Assembly: GCA_964640125.1 (NCBI GenBank)
Contig: CAZXGG010000007.1
Coordinates: forward strand, 1-64,000
Source: G020353115 sp964640125
GTDB lineage: Bacteria > Bacteroidota > Bacteroidia > Bacteroidales > VadinHA17
Direction of reading: 5' to 3'
DNA: 64,000 nt
The position numbers were made by a program, and so were the translations under genes. Below, piece by piece: positions 45,843 to 54,741 of the stretch (the first letter of the stretch is position 1; the number at the start of each line of letters is the position of its first letter). The notes under the pieces were generated by a model. It was given only the letters and a program-made list of their open reading frames with translations, was not told the DNA's origin and did not search any database.

Positions 45843-47313
45843 AGAATTGATTATCCATCAGTGGAAAAGTACATTGCGTTCTCCAAACCTGAGTAGGGAC
45901 AGGAGAAGCAATATCTTTATCGGGATCCTAATTTTTATCACGATCCTGAACTTCTTTTTTCTGGGGCTTTTTATGAATGATCTGCTCCTTGAGTTCTATC
46001 CGGATAAGAATCCGGTAACCCTGTTCAACGGATTTATTGTATACTACCTGATGGTGGATCTGTTTCTGAGGCTTATGCTTCAGGCAGTACCAGGAATGAG
46101 TATCCAACCATACCTGCACCTCAACATCAGGAGAGCCACTCTTTCTCATTACCTGTTGATGAAATCATTGGGCAGTGTGTTCAATTACCTGCCTTTTGCC
46201 ATTATCATTCCATTCGCTCTTACTAATGCCGGGAACCAGTCGCCCTCGTACTATTGGACAATATGGATCTTTGGGATCTATCTCTTTCTGCTCTTCAATG
46301 CATACCTTGCTGTTCTTTTCAAACGGCGTGCACTCGATAAACCCATTCTGGAAATAATCCTGGGCCTGGTAATCCTGATGCTGGGCTTGCTGGACTATTA
46401 TGGTATTTATTCTCTTACCAACCTTTCCGCTTCACTGTTTGCCAACCTGTTGAGTAATCCCCTGTTCCTGCTCCTTCCCATGACTATCCTGGTTTTAATG
46501 TATGGTATTAATTTTCAATGGCTCAGGGGAGCATTATCACTGGAACAGATGGAGAGGAGCAGTAGAAGGGAGAGATCTTCCCTGAAGGGATTTGATTTCC
46601 TCGATAAATGGGGCGAGATCGGGATCTACCTGCAATTGGAACTGAAACTTATCCTCAGGAATAAACGACTGAAACAGGCGATCCCGGGATCCCTGGCAAT
46701 GTTGCTTTTGGGATTTGTTATCTATGGATATGAAGAGTACCAGAATATGACGTTTTTCCTGATCTATATGGGGATAATCTTTATCGGTATGTTCATGGTC
46801 TATTATGGACAGTTTGTTCTTGCATGGGAAAGCCATTATTTCGATAAGATCCTGACCGAAAAAATCGATTTGTTACAGTACATAAAAGCAAAATACCGGA
46901 TCATGCAATTCTCTTGCTTGATCCTGTACATATTATTGCTGCCTTATGCCCTGTTTGACGGGATGATCCTCTACGTGAACAGTGCAGTTTTGATTTTTAA
47001 TATCGGTATTAATGCTACATACCTGCTCTGGACCGGAACATCCAACCGGGAGAGAATTGATCTGGATGCAAGCTACTTTACCTGGCAGGGAAAGAAAGGC
47101 AGGCAGATCGCTATTGTTTTTATGTTGATCATATTCCCCCTTCTGGTATACCTGCCGGTCAAACTGATCCTGAATGAATATGCCGGAATTGTGGCTGTTG
47201 GCATTGCGGGTCTGATCGGATTACTGTTGAGTCAAACCCTGCTGGAAAAGATAGCGAAAAAGCTGGAACGCATTAAATATGAAATGGCCGACGGGTTCAG
47301 GGAAAGGTTTTGA
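45835..47313 (+). CDS. DUF5687 ABC-type permease
   Basis: About 493 residues with roughly twelve hydrophobic helices (IFIGILIFITILNFFFLGLF near the start, AGIVAVGIAGLIGLLLSQTL near the end). The start MIKELIIHQWKSTLRSP and the middle stretch KLILRNKRLKQAIPGS are typical of DUF5687, a Bacteroidota-only permease family. An ABC ATPase gene follows 61 bases on, so the two form an exporter. The start at 45835 is preferred over 45793, since the extra 14 residues overlap the regulator and do not fit the family. Confidence 0.85.
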   Translation: MIKELIIHQWKSTLRSPNLSRDRRSNIFIGILIFITILNFFFLGLFMNDLLLEFYPDKNPVTLFNGFIVYYLMVDLFLRLMLQAVPGMSIQPYLHLNIRRATLSHYLLMKSLGSVFNYLPFAIIIPFALTNAGNQSPSYYWTIWIFGIYLFLLFNAYLAVLFKRRALDKPILEIILGLVILMLGLLDYYGIYSLTNLSASLFANLLSNPLFLLLPMTILVLMYGINFQWLRGALSLEQMERSSRRERSSLKGFDFLDKWGEIGIYLQLELKLILRNKRLKQAIPGSLAMLLLGFVIYGYEEYQNMTFFLIYMGIIFIGMFMVYYGQFVLAWESHYFDKILTEKIDLLQYIKAKYRIMQFSCLILYILLLPYALFDGMILYVNSAVLIFNIGINATYLLWTGTSNRERIDLDASYFTWQGKKGRQIAIVFMLIIFPLLVYLPVKLILNEYAGIVAVGIAGLIGLLLSQTLLEKIAKKLERIKYEMADGFRERF

Positions 47314-47374
47314 TTAAGATAAAAGTAAAAAGTAAAAAGTAAAAAGTAAAAGAGAACTGAAAACCATATATACC

Positions 47375-48070
47375 ATGATACAAGTTAAAGACTTAGTTAA
47401 ATCCTATAACGGAAAGGTTGTCCTGGATATTCCCGAACTGACTATTCCGAAAGGTGAATGTTTTGGTCTGGTTGGTAATAACGGAGCAGGCAAGACCACA
47501 TTTTTCAGACTGGTACTGGATTTGATCCGTGCTGATAGTGGAGTGGTAAAATCGAGAGGATTGGATGTCAAGGGATCGGAGGAGTGGAAATCCTATACAG
47601 GCTCCTTTCTCGATGAGGGCTTTCTAATCGGATTCCTTACACCGGCAGAATATTATGAGTTCTTGGGGAAACTTTCGAACAAAACAAAACCGGAGGTGTA
47701 TATGGAACTGGAACGGTACAATGGATTATTAAATGGAGAAGCAGTGGATGAAAAAAAATTCATCCGGAAATTATCCAGGGGAAACCAGAAAAAAGTTGGG
47801 ATTGTGGCTGCTCTCTTCACCAAACCCGAAGTATTGGTGCTGGACGAACCATTTGCAAATCTCGATCCGACCAGTGTGAGCCGGCTAATAAAAATGCTGA
47901 ACGGAATAAAAAAGGAATGGAATCCCACCATGCTGATCTCCAGCCATAACCTGAACCACATTTCTGAAGTGTGCGAGCGAATTGATATTCTTGAAGAGGG
48001 TAAGATCATCCGGGATATTAAAGATAATCCGAATGCGCTGCGTGACCTGGAAGACTATTTCGCGGTTTGA
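47375..48070 (+). CDS. ABC transporter ATP-binding protein
   Basis: 231 residues: Walker A GNNGAGKTTF (34-43), signature LSRGNQKKVGI (about 133), Walker B VLVLDEPFANLDP and switch SSHNLNHISEVC. It is the ATPase for the DUF5687 permease encoded just upstream. The cargo is unknown. Bases between the genes carry a short AAAGTAAAAAGT tandem repeat. Confidence 0.94.
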   Translation: MIQVKDLVKSYNGKVVLDIPELTIPKGECFGLVGNNGAGKTTFFRLVLDLIRADSGVVKSRGLDVKGSEEWKSYTGSFLDEGFLIGFLTPAEYYEFLGKLSNKTKPEVYMELERYNGLLNGEAVDEKKFIRKLSRGNQKKVGIVAALFTKPEVLVLDEPFANLDPTSVSRLIKMLNGIKKEWNPTMLISSHNLNHISEVCERIDILEEGKIIRDIKDNPNALRDLEDYFAV

Positions 48071-48368
48071 AGCAATGATTATACGATATCATACGATATC
48101 ATGCGATAGTCATACGATGGTTCACCCTGTGAAATGATGCTTTGCATAAGTGCCTTAGGCACTATTTCACAGGGTCAATACGATAGTCATTCGATGGTTA
48201 TTCGATGGTCTCACATACTCCTCGTCACACAGTTCGTCTCATAGTCTCATTGTCTCATTTCTCATAACTCACTTCTCTTCGTCTCTCCATCTGCATCCCC
48301 CTCTCTCCATTTTTTTACTTATTTTTAAAATATCTTCTCTGCTCATTCGTCTACACAAGTAACGAGTG
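48071..48368. repeat. gene-free stretch with short tandem words and one CCCTGTGAAAT palindrome
   Basis: Bases 48078-48120 hold four near-copies of ATACGATATC/ATACGATAGTC, and 48178-48212 hold more. Between them a 52-bp palindrome (48124-48175) has perfect 12-bp ends ACCCTGTGAAAT/ATTTCACAGGGT and an inner hairpin GTGCCTTAGGCAC. The same CGATAGTC words follow the GH92 stop at 30530-30556. The right part is pyrimidine-rich (CTCATTTCTCATAACTCAC). Confidence 0.75.
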
Positions 48369-48932
48369 ATGGTTAAAAACAAAATGATGGAAAAACTTAA
48401 TTCAAATACCCATTTCACATTAATGGCTTTCGGTTTTATGTTCCGGGATCTGTTCATACCCAGGAAAAAGGTGTTGAAAGAAGCTGGAATCAAAACAGGA
48501 TTCCGTGTCCTGGATTACGGGTGTGGTCCCGGAGGCTATATTTTACCACTTTCAGAAATGGTGGAAAAGAAAGGTTTCGTGTATGCCCTGGATATCCATC
48601 CCATGGCAATTGCGAAAGTGAATAGACTGATATCGAAAAGAAACCTTGAAAATGTTCAGACCATCCGATCTGGTTGTCAAACCGGCCTGCAGGATAATGC
48701 CGTCGACCTGGTTCTGTTGTATGACACCTACCATGCCCTGGAGAGCCCGGGGGCTGTTTTGAAAGAGATCCACAGGATCCTTAAACCGGAAGGAATGTTA
48801 TCCTTCAGTGATCATCATATGCAGAAAGAGGAGATCATAAAAGCTATAACGGATACCGGATTATTCCGACATTGTCATCAGGGAAATAAAACGGTTACTT
48901 TCATAAAAGTAACTGAAAACAATTCTTTGTAA
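48369..48932 (+). CDS. class I SAM-dependent methyltransferase
   Basis: 187 residues. SAM-binding motif I is VLDYGCGPGGYILP, followed by VYALDIHPMAI, DLVLLYDTYHAL and LKEIHRILKPEGMLSFSDHH, in normal order for a small UbiE-like fold. Substrate unknown. The ATG at 48369 was chosen; a GTG directly before it is also open. An ECF sigma gene follows 17 bases later, so they may share a message. Confidence 0.88.
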   Translation: MVKNKMMEKLNSNTHFTLMAFGFMFRDLFIPRKKVLKEAGIKTGFRVLDYGCGPGGYILPLSEMVEKKGFVYALDIHPMAIAKVNRLISKRNLENVQTIRSGCQTGLQDNAVDLVLLYDTYHALESPGAVLKEIHRILKPEGMLSFSDHHMQKEEIIKAITDTGLFRHCHQGNKTVTFIKVTENNSL

Positions 48933-48949
48933 AAGCGTTAACATCATCC

Positions 48950-49513
48950 ATGAGCCCAGCCGCTGAAAATAGTATTGAACTGGCTTATAAGAAGGATAGC
49001 AGGCGACTGTTACAATTTATAAGAAACCGGATCCCGAATGAAGAGGAAGCGAAGGATATTCTGCAGGATGTTTTTTACCAGCTTATCTCCATCGCGGATG
49101 ATATCCGGACTATTGACAATGTCACTTCCTGGCTGTTTACCGTCGCCCGGAACAAAATTATCGACCGGTCCCGAAAGAAAAAGCCGGATCTTTTCAGCGA
49201 TAAACAGATCCAAACACCCGGGAGTGGAGAAGAGGATGTTTTGATGCTGGAAGATGTTTTACCGGCATTTTCAACCGATCCTGAAGATGAAATGATGAAT
49301 TCATTAATACTTGACGCTGTCGATGGAGCACTGATGGAGTTGCCCGATGAGCAACGGGAAGTATTCATCCTTCACGAGTTTGAAAACATGACGTTCAGGG
49401 AGATCGTTGAATTAACGGGTGAAAGCATGAATACGCTGATCTCCCGAAAACACTATGCAGTCCTTTACTTACGGGAGTGTCTGCAGGATTTGTATAACCA
49501 ATTAAATTCATAA
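48950..49513 (+). CDS. ECF RNA polymerase sigma factor
   Basis: 187 residues. Sigma-2 region: YKKDSRRLLQFIRNR, EEAKDILQDVFYQL, NVTSWLFTVARNKIIDRSRK. Sigma-4 region: ALMELPDEQREVFILHEFEN, TFREIVELTGESMNTLISRK. The linker is acidic (GEEDVLMLEDVLP). No anti-sigma factor is adjacent; instead a small membrane protein gene follows 4 bases after the stop, and it might act as the regulator. Confidence 0.94.
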   Translation: MSPAAENSIELAYKKDSRRLLQFIRNRIPNEEEAKDILQDVFYQLISIADDIRTIDNVTSWLFTVARNKIIDRSRKKKPDLFSDKQIQTPGSGEEDVLMLEDVLPAFSTDPEDEMMNSLILDAVDGALMELPDEQREVFILHEFENMTFREIVELTGESMNTLISRKHYAVLYLRECLQDLYNQLNS

Positions 49514-49517
49514 TATC

Positions 49518-49892
49518 ATGAGAACACACAGAAGCAAATTTGTACCGGTACGGTATATTTTCATTGGGATTTTTGCACTATTTGCCATTACAGCACTTTT
49601 CTTTGTTCTGTGGAACTGGCTGGTCCCGGCTATTTTTAACGGACCAGTCATTACGTTCTGGCAGTCACTTGGCATTCTGGTTCTCTCCAAGATCCTTTTT
49701 TCCGGTGTTTGGAAGCACAGGAGCCATTATTCCGGTTATCCACACAGTGAATGGAGAAAACGGTTTGAAGAGAAGATGAAAAACATGTCCGATGAGGAAA
49801 AGGAACGGTTCAAGGCAAAGTTCCGTCATCGCCCATACTGGTTTGGACCAATGGAAGAAGAGAGCAAAGAAGATCGGGAGGATAAAGAATAG
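49518..49892 (+). CDS. small membrane protein linked to the sigma factor
   Basis: 124 residues: two helices (IFIGIFALFAITALFFVLW and SLGILVLSKILFSGVW) and a charged cytoplasmic tail with EKMKNMSDEEKERFKAKFRH and an acidic end (EEESKEDREDKE). No known family is certain. Its position 4 bases after an ECF sigma gene suggests the two work together, perhaps as a membrane-anchored control of the sigma factor. It ends with a hairpin terminator. Confidence 0.7.
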   Translation: MRTHRSKFVPVRYIFIGIFALFAITALFFVLWNWLVPAIFNGPVITFWQSLGILVLSKILFSGVWKHRSHYSGYPHSEWRKRFEEKMKNMSDEEKERFKAKFRHRPYWFGPMEEESKEDREDKE

Positions 49893-49922
49893 ATTTTCCT
49901 GAATAATTTACTGCACCGGAAT

Positions 49923-49959
49923 AACCCGCCATTCGGTTTTGTGAACCAGGCGGGTTTTT
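49923..49959 (+). terminator. rho-independent terminator after the sigma/membrane-protein pair
   Basis: Stem AACCCGCC (49923-49930) pairs with GGCGGGTT (49949-49956), followed by T residues. Loop of 18 bases that includes GGTTTTGTGAACC, itself a small hairpin. It lies 30 bases after the stop. Confidence 0.85.
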
Positions 49960-50010
49960 CATTCAATTATCCGGTAAGCAAAAAATGCACCATCATTCAG
50001 TTCAGGCTGA

Positions 50011-50041
50011 TTTTATCCCTGATGAAAATTTGGTATATTTG
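50011..50041 (+). promoter_or_regulatory. predicted promoter for the LCMT-type methyltransferase
   Basis: TTTT at 50011-50014, 19 bases, TATATTTG at 50034-50041. The -7 box fits TAnnTTTG fully; the -33 box differs by one base. It lies 67 bases before the ATG. Confidence 0.45.
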
Positions 50042-50108
50042 TTGATCCCGGGCCAATGAATTGGTTACTATTCTGTAAATTTATCTCCTTTTAGGCAGGA
50101 ATTCATCA

Positions 50109-50978
50109 ATGAGGAAGAGAGGATCAAGTAAAACGGCTGAGCTTGCTGTAATGACAAGGGCTCTGGCAATACATTCGCGGTATGCTTCAAGGGTGATGAA
50201 CGATCCATATGCTAGCTGTTTTCTCGGACCAACGACCCTGATCCCTTACCTGTTCAATCGTCTCTTCATGCTTGTTAATCCCGTTTTCTGGAGAGCGGGA
50301 ATTAACTCGGTAGGTTTCCTGATCGCCCTTTGCCGTCATCGGTTTATGAGTGACCTGATGCTGAGTAGTATGGGCGAAAACTTTAAACAGATCGTGCTGA
50401 TCGGAGCAGGATACGATACCAACTTTTTGAGAAATACGGAACAATATGGGGATACAAGCCTGTTTGAGATCGATCACCCGAACACACAGTCCAGGAAGAT
50501 CCGGATGATCAGGAAGCATTCCCTGGAATCCAACCTCAACATTATCTATATTGGGGCGGATCTGGAACATAATAGCATTCAGGATCAGTTATATGAACAA
50601 GGATTGGACAGGAGAGAGGCTGTGCTGATTATCGCCGAAGGTGTTTTATCCTACCTCTCAATTCATTCACTTGACCGATTATTTCATTCACTGTCAAACC
50701 TTTCTGTTAAGATCAGGTTTGCAGCGGATTACCGTTTACCACAAATGAATGAAAAAAATGTAAGTTTGGCTATTAAACGTTGGAGGCAGGAGTTCAAAAT
50801 GATGAATGAACAATACCGCTCTTTTTTTGATGAACAGGATATGGATCAAAAACTGACAGAGCATGGTTTCCGGATTATGAGAAATCATAATCTGGCTCAA
50901 CTGTGGGATGAGTATTCAGGAGATAAGGCACCCAAACACCTTCGTACTATAGCCGGGTTGTTTGTCTCAGAAAGGTGA
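50109..50978 (+). CDS. LCMT/TIGR00027-type methyltransferase
   Basis: 289 residues. Start KTAELAVMTRALAIHSRYAS, then IVLIGAGYDTNFLR (SAM site), LFEIDHPNTQSRK, NIIYIGADLEHNS and VLIIAEGVLSYLS: the pattern of the LCMT/TIGR00027 SAM-dependent methyltransferases. Such enzymes often modify polyketides, lipids or unknown small molecules. A diacylglycerol-kinase-like gene follows 24 bases after its stop, which hints at a shared lipid role. Confidence 0.87.
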   Translation: MRKRGSSKTAELAVMTRALAIHSRYASRVMNDPYASCFLGPTTLIPYLFNRLFMLVNPVFWRAGINSVGFLIALCRHRFMSDLMLSSMGENFKQIVLIGAGYDTNFLRNTEQYGDTSLFEIDHPNTQSRKIRMIRKHSLESNLNIIYIGADLEHNSIQDQLYEQGLDRREAVLIIAEGVLSYLSIHSLDRLFHSLSNLSVKIRFAADYRLPQMNEKNVSLAIKRWRQEFKMMNEQYRSFFDEQDMDQKLTEHGFRIMRNHNLAQLWDEYSGDKAPKHLRTIAGLFVSER

Positions 50979-51002
50979 TCCTATTTATTCGCTGTAATTG
51001 CT

Positions 51003-51932
51003 ATGAAAAAGCAGGAATGGTATGGTATAATTAATGGAAGGATTTCTTTGCAAAAGAGAAAATCCATCCAGCGGTTGCTTCAGTACTATGGTATCGATAC
51101 GGCTACCACAAAATACTTTGGACATGCAAAAGAGATTCTTCAACAGACAGCAAAATACCAGGGAATTATCTCCATCGGTGGGGATGGAACCTTGCATGAG
51201 GTGATTAACGGTATCAATCTGGAACAGAAAAAGATCCTGGTCATTCCTGCCGGAACAATTAATTGTTTTGCCCGGTTTGTTGGGATCAGAAGGGTAAAAG
51301 ATGGGATTAAACTGATGGATGAAGGAGAGGTGCAGAAGATTGATCTTCTGCACCTCGATATTCACAGGCAGGACGGCTGCCAGGAGAAACGGTACGTCTG
51401 GGGATTCCTGACCTTTGGACGATTGGTCAGAATTACTACGCTGGCATCGAAATTCAGCATTTTACCCAAGTTTATGCGTTATTTCCTTTCCACCATCTTT
51501 AACCATGCCATCTGTAGCAAGACCAATGTTACGATTTCAGTGAATGGACAGCCTGCTGTAGCTCGCAAATTCTCGTCGTTCATCATCAACAATGCCACAT
51601 CCGAACATTTCAGCTCCATTCCCTCATGGGACATGCAGGATGGATCAACAGAGATGCAGATGGTGAATCATAACCCGATCACCCAGTTCATTGCCTCGTT
51701 CAGCCGATTCATTAAACTTCCGGTTAACCTGTCCTGGATAAACACTGTTCAATCACTGACCTGTGAATTCGATAAACCCGTCCGGATGATGGCTGATGGT
51801 GAAATAATCAGTGGCATACGAAAACTTGATGTTGCGGTTATTCCAGGATGTTGTAAGATGGTGTTGCCTTCCGGTACGGAGATGAAGTACAGGATTCCTG
51901 GCTTTCGGGGTAACTGGAAACAATTCCACTGA
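51003..51932 (+). CDS. diacylglycerol kinase-like lipid kinase
   Basis: 309 residues of the DagK/YegS fold: YGIINGRISLQKR, IISIGGDGTLHEVINGI (catalytic GGDGT, 59-63), ILVIPAGTINCFARFVGI, KIDLLHLDIHR and the C-terminal PVRMMADGEIISG. It uses ATP to phosphorylate a lipid, perhaps diacylglycerol or a sphingoid base (sphingolipids are common in Bacteroidota). The usual GTxND segment appears as AGTINCFA with Asp replaced by Cys, so activity may be altered. Confidence 0.85.
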   Translation: MKKQEWYGIINGRISLQKRKSIQRLLQYYGIDTATTKYFGHAKEILQQTAKYQGIISIGGDGTLHEVINGINLEQKKILVIPAGTINCFARFVGIRRVKDGIKLMDEGEVQKIDLLHLDIHRQDGCQEKRYVWGFLTFGRLVRITTLASKFSILPKFMRYFLSTIFNHAICSKTNVTISVNGQPAVARKFSSFIINNATSEHFSSIPSWDMQDGSTEMQMVNHNPITQFIASFSRFIKLPVNLSWINTVQSLTCEFDKPVRMMADGEIISGIRKLDVAVIPGCCKMVLPSGTEMKYRIPGFRGNWKQFH

Positions 51933-51964
51933 GGTCATTAACCGGACAAACCCACGAAACGATT

Positions 51965-52474
51965 TTATTCATTTCTTGCAGAGCGGGCCATGTCCCGATG
52001 GAGGGCAACCATCTTCATTGCAGTAACGGCTGCTTCATCCCCTTTGTTCCCGTATTTGCCCCCGGCACGGTCTCTGGCCTGTTGAAGGGTGTTTGTGGTT
52101 AATACACCAAAAATGAACGGAATATTATACGCGAGATTCAATTCGGTAATGCCGTGAGTTACACTTTGACAGATGTAATCAAAATGGGGTGTCTCACCCC
52201 GGATTATACAACCCACGCAAATAATAGCATCCACTTCACTGTATTCAGCCATGAACTGTGCACCAAGCGTTAATTCGAAACTACCGGGAACAAATTTCTT
52301 CAGGATATCCTCCTCGCGAACTCCATGTTTCTTCAGGGTTTGACAGGCAGCATCGGATAACGATTTCGTGATCTCGTAGTTCCATTCAGAAACAACGATG
52401 CCAAATTTAAATCCATCCGCAGGCGGTATAGCATCCAGGTCATAATCGGATAAATTCTTCAGATTAGTAGCCAT
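51965..52474 (-). CDS. ribH: 6,7-dimethyl-8-ribityllumazine synthase
   Basis: 169 residues. Joins the two riboflavin precursors (5-amino-6-ribitylaminouracil and dihydroxybutanone phosphate). Motifs: FGIVVSEWNYEITKSL, FVPGSFELTLGAQF, VGCIIRGETPHFDYICQSVT with the catalytic His, and IPFIFGVLTTNTLQQARDRA. Normal length. It lies 5 bases after the TPR protein gene and is probably read from the same promoter. Confidence 0.97.
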   Translation of the reverse strand: MATNLKNLSDYDLDAIPPADGFKFGIVVSEWNYEITKSLSDAACQTLKKHGVREEDILKKFVPGSFELTLGAQFMAEYSEVDAIICVGCIIRGETPHFDYICQSVTHGITELNLAYNIPFIFGVLTTNTLQQARDRAGGKYGNKGDEAAVTAMKMVALHRDMARSARNE

Positions 52475-52479
52475 GATTC

Positions 52480-53169
52480 TTAATCAATGTAAACCTGAAC
52501 CCTGCTGATGTATTTATCAATATTCCTCCCTTCCTGGCTTTCCGGGTAGTTAGTTTTTATCATTTCGTATCTCTCCAGCGCTTTCTCACAATCACCCAGA
52601 CTCTCATATACCTGGCCGGCTTTCAGAAGGTAGATGGGATTTAAAAACGCGTTTTCTTTCATGCTATAGGCTCTTTCGTAATACTTGAGTGCTTCGGTCG
52701 CATCTTCCAGTTCAAGATACGCATCCCCAATAGCACCCTGAGTAAGCGGGGCAAGCATGTGATCATCCGATTCAAATTTTTTCAGGTAATCGATGGCTGT
52801 TTCAAATTCACCCAGGCGGAGTAAGGAAATCCCGGAATAGTAGTGGGCAAGATTTGCTGCTTTTGTGATCCGGTATTCGTCAATGATATCAAGAAATCCA
52901 AAATAGTTCCCATCTCCATAAAGAGCCAGATTGAAAGAATCCCGTTCAAAATACTGCTCGGCAACAAACATCTGCGATTGGGCCTCATTTTCGGTTGGCT
53001 CAATAAGGAATCGTTTAAATCCCAGGTAACCGACAACGATAACAACTATCACGAGCGTGATAATAGTGAGTATTTTCTGGTTGTCCTCAATAAACTGTTC
53101 GCTTTTACTCAGGGCACTTTCAACTCCCTGAAGTTTGTCCTGTGGATCCGGTTTCTTCTTTTTGGCCAT
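52480..53169 (-). CDS. membrane-anchored tetratricopeptide protein
   Basis: 229 residues. A basic N-terminus, one helix (LTIITLVIVVIVVGYLGF, 34-51) and a periplasmic part with about four TPR units (EQYFERDSFNLALYGDG, HYYSGISLLRLGEFETAIDY, GAIGDAYLELEDATEALKYY, AGQVYESLGDCEKALERYE). This resembles YfgM-like tetratricopeptide proteins that help envelope protein folding. It is followed 5 bases later by ribH. A TACATTTG box at 53210-53217 lies upstream. Confidence 0.85.
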   Translation of the reverse strand: MAKKKKPDPQDKLQGVESALSKSEQFIEDNQKILTIITLVIVVIVVGYLGFKRFLIEPTENEAQSQMFVAEQYFERDSFNLALYGDGNYFGFLDIIDEYRITKAANLAHYYSGISLLRLGEFETAIDYLKKFESDDHMLAPLTQGAIGDAYLELEDATEALKYYERAYSMKENAFLNPIYLLKAGQVYESLGDCEKALERYEMIKTNYPESQEGRNIDKYISRVQVYID

Positions 53170-53209
53170 TACTGTAAATCTATTTTTTATCGCTTGGTGA
53201 AAATTTCCG

Positions 53210-53217
53210 CAAATGTA
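53210..53217 (-). promoter_or_regulatory. predicted -7 box for the TPR-ribH operon
   Basis: TACATTTG on the minus strand, a full match to TAnnTTTG, 40 bases before the TPR-protein ATG. A -33 box is not clear. Confidence 0.4.
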
Positions 53218-53258
53218 ACTGTTTTGTCCCTGATATGAAAGATTTGGTGATAATTTTA

Positions 53259-53266
53259 TACTTTTG
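53259..53266 (+). promoter_or_regulatory. predicted -7 box for recF
   Basis: TACTTTTG matches TAnnTTTG, 51 bases before the recF ATG, in the divergent spacer shared with the TPR gene. A -33 box at correct spacing was not found. Confidence 0.4.
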
Positions 53267-53317
53267 CCTGATGGTATGATTTGTTAGCGGGCCACCTGAT
53301 CCTCAATCCCTCATCCG

Positions 53318-54421
53318 ATGTATTTACGCAATATCTCTCTGCTCAATTTCAAGAATTATTCACAGGTTGAACTGACCTTTTCACCAAAGATTAACTGCTT
53401 TGTTGGAAACAACGGCGTTGGAAAGACAAACATCCTGGATGCTGTCTATTACCTTTCACTCACAAAAAGCTTTTTTAATGCGATCGATACACAAAATATC
53501 AAATACGATCATGACTTCTCGGTGATACAGGGAGATTTTGAAAAGGACGGGAAAATTGAACAGATCTATTGTGGAATTGCACGGAACAGGAAAAAACAGT
53601 TTAAACGAAATAAAAAAGAGTATCAGCGCCTGGCAGATCATATTGGATTATTGCCTGTAGTCATGATATCTCCGGCTGATAGCAGCCTTATTATTGAGGG
53701 TAGCTCCGAGAGGAGGCGTTTTATCGATACAGTAATCGCACAATATGATAAACCCTACCTGGAAGACCTGATCAATTACAATAAAGCCCTTTCCCAGCGT
53801 AACCGATTGTTGAAGAATTTTTCCAGGAATAACAGCTTTAGTGAAGAATCCATGCAATTATGGAACGACCAGCTTATCCCCCCGGGTGAACGGATCTACG
53901 GGAAAAGAGTTGAGTTTATTAAACGCCTGATACCCATCTTCCAGCATTATTATGAGTCCATAGCAAAAGGGGGGGAAAAGGTTAGCCTGTCGTACCAGTC
54001 ACATTTGAACGAGGGCGATTTCAGGGAGCTACTGAGAGAAAACGAATACAAGGACAGGATACTCCAATATACAACGGTGGGCATTCATAAAGATGACCTT
54101 AACCTGAAATTATCCGGGTATCCCATTAAGCGGGTTGGCTCTCAAGGACAACAGAAATCCTATTTGCTTGCCCTTAAACTTGCTAAATTCGAATTTATTA
54201 AAAACATCGTGGGGTTTCATCCAATATTGCTGCTCGATGATATCTTTGATAAGTTTGATAAGCTCAGGGTAAAACAGATCATTGAACTGGTAGCACACCA
54301 GGAATTTGGACAGATATTCATTACGGATACCCATCAGGATAGACTGGAAACCATTTTGAGTGAACTGCCGGCAGATTATAAACTCTTCAGAATAAATGAA
54401 GAGGTGATCGAGGTTTCATAA
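53318..54421 (+). CDS. recF: DNA replication and repair protein RecF
   Basis: 367 residues. An SMC-like ATPase that loads RecA at single-strand gaps with RecO and RecR. YLRNISLLNFKNYSQVEL leads into Walker A GNNGVGKTN (30-38). Then VMISPADSSLIIEGSSERRR, signature VGSQGQQKSYLLALK, Walker B ILLLDDIFDKFD and FITDTH. Normal length. The DUF721 gene follows 29 bases on, a common recF neighbour. Confidence 0.96.
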   Translation: MYLRNISLLNFKNYSQVELTFSPKINCFVGNNGVGKTNILDAVYYLSLTKSFFNAIDTQNIKYDHDFSVIQGDFEKDGKIEQIYCGIARNRKKQFKRNKKEYQRLADHIGLLPVVMISPADSSLIIEGSSERRRFIDTVIAQYDKPYLEDLINYNKALSQRNRLLKNFSRNNSFSEESMQLWNDQLIPPGERIYGKRVEFIKRLIPIFQHYYESIAKGGEKVSLSYQSHLNEGDFRELLRENEYKDRILQYTTVGIHKDDLNLKLSGYPIKRVGSQGQQKSYLLALKLAKFEFIKNIVGFHPILLLDDIFDKFDKLRVKQIIELVAHQEFGQIFITDTHQDRLETILSELPADYKLFRINEEVIEVS

Positions 54422-54450
54422 CATGGAAACAACCACAAAAACCTGAAACG

Positions 54451-54741
54451 ATGAGAAGAAGCAATACACAGAAACTGGGTGAGGTTATCAAAGATTATTT
54501 GAAGGAGTCGAACATTGGTAAGAAGCTAACCGAAATTCAGCTGATCAATTCATGGGAAGAGATTGTAGGAAAAGAGATTGCCAGACGAACGGAGAAGATC
54601 TATATCAGGAATAATAAGCTGTTTGTCCACTTCACATCATCCGTTGTACGAAACGAACTGCTCCTCCATCGGGAAACCATTCGTGCCCGGCTGAATGAGC
54701 ATGCCGGGGAAGAGATCATTAAAGAGATCGTGTTGAAATAA
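54451..54741 (+). CDS. DUF721 (DciA-like) protein
   Basis: 96 residues: LGEVIKDYLKESNIGKKLTE, LINSWEEIVGKEIARRTEKI, NNKLFVHFTSSVVRNELLLH. This is the DUF721 domain, related to DciA, which helps load the replicative helicase in bacteria lacking DnaC. Its place after recF fits a role in replication. It is a short cytoplasmic protein. Confidence 0.85.
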   Translation: MRRSNTQKLGEVIKDYLKESNIGKKLTEIQLINSWEEIVGKEIARRTEKIYIRNNKLFVHFTSSVVRNELLLHRETIRARLNEHAGEEIIKEIVLK

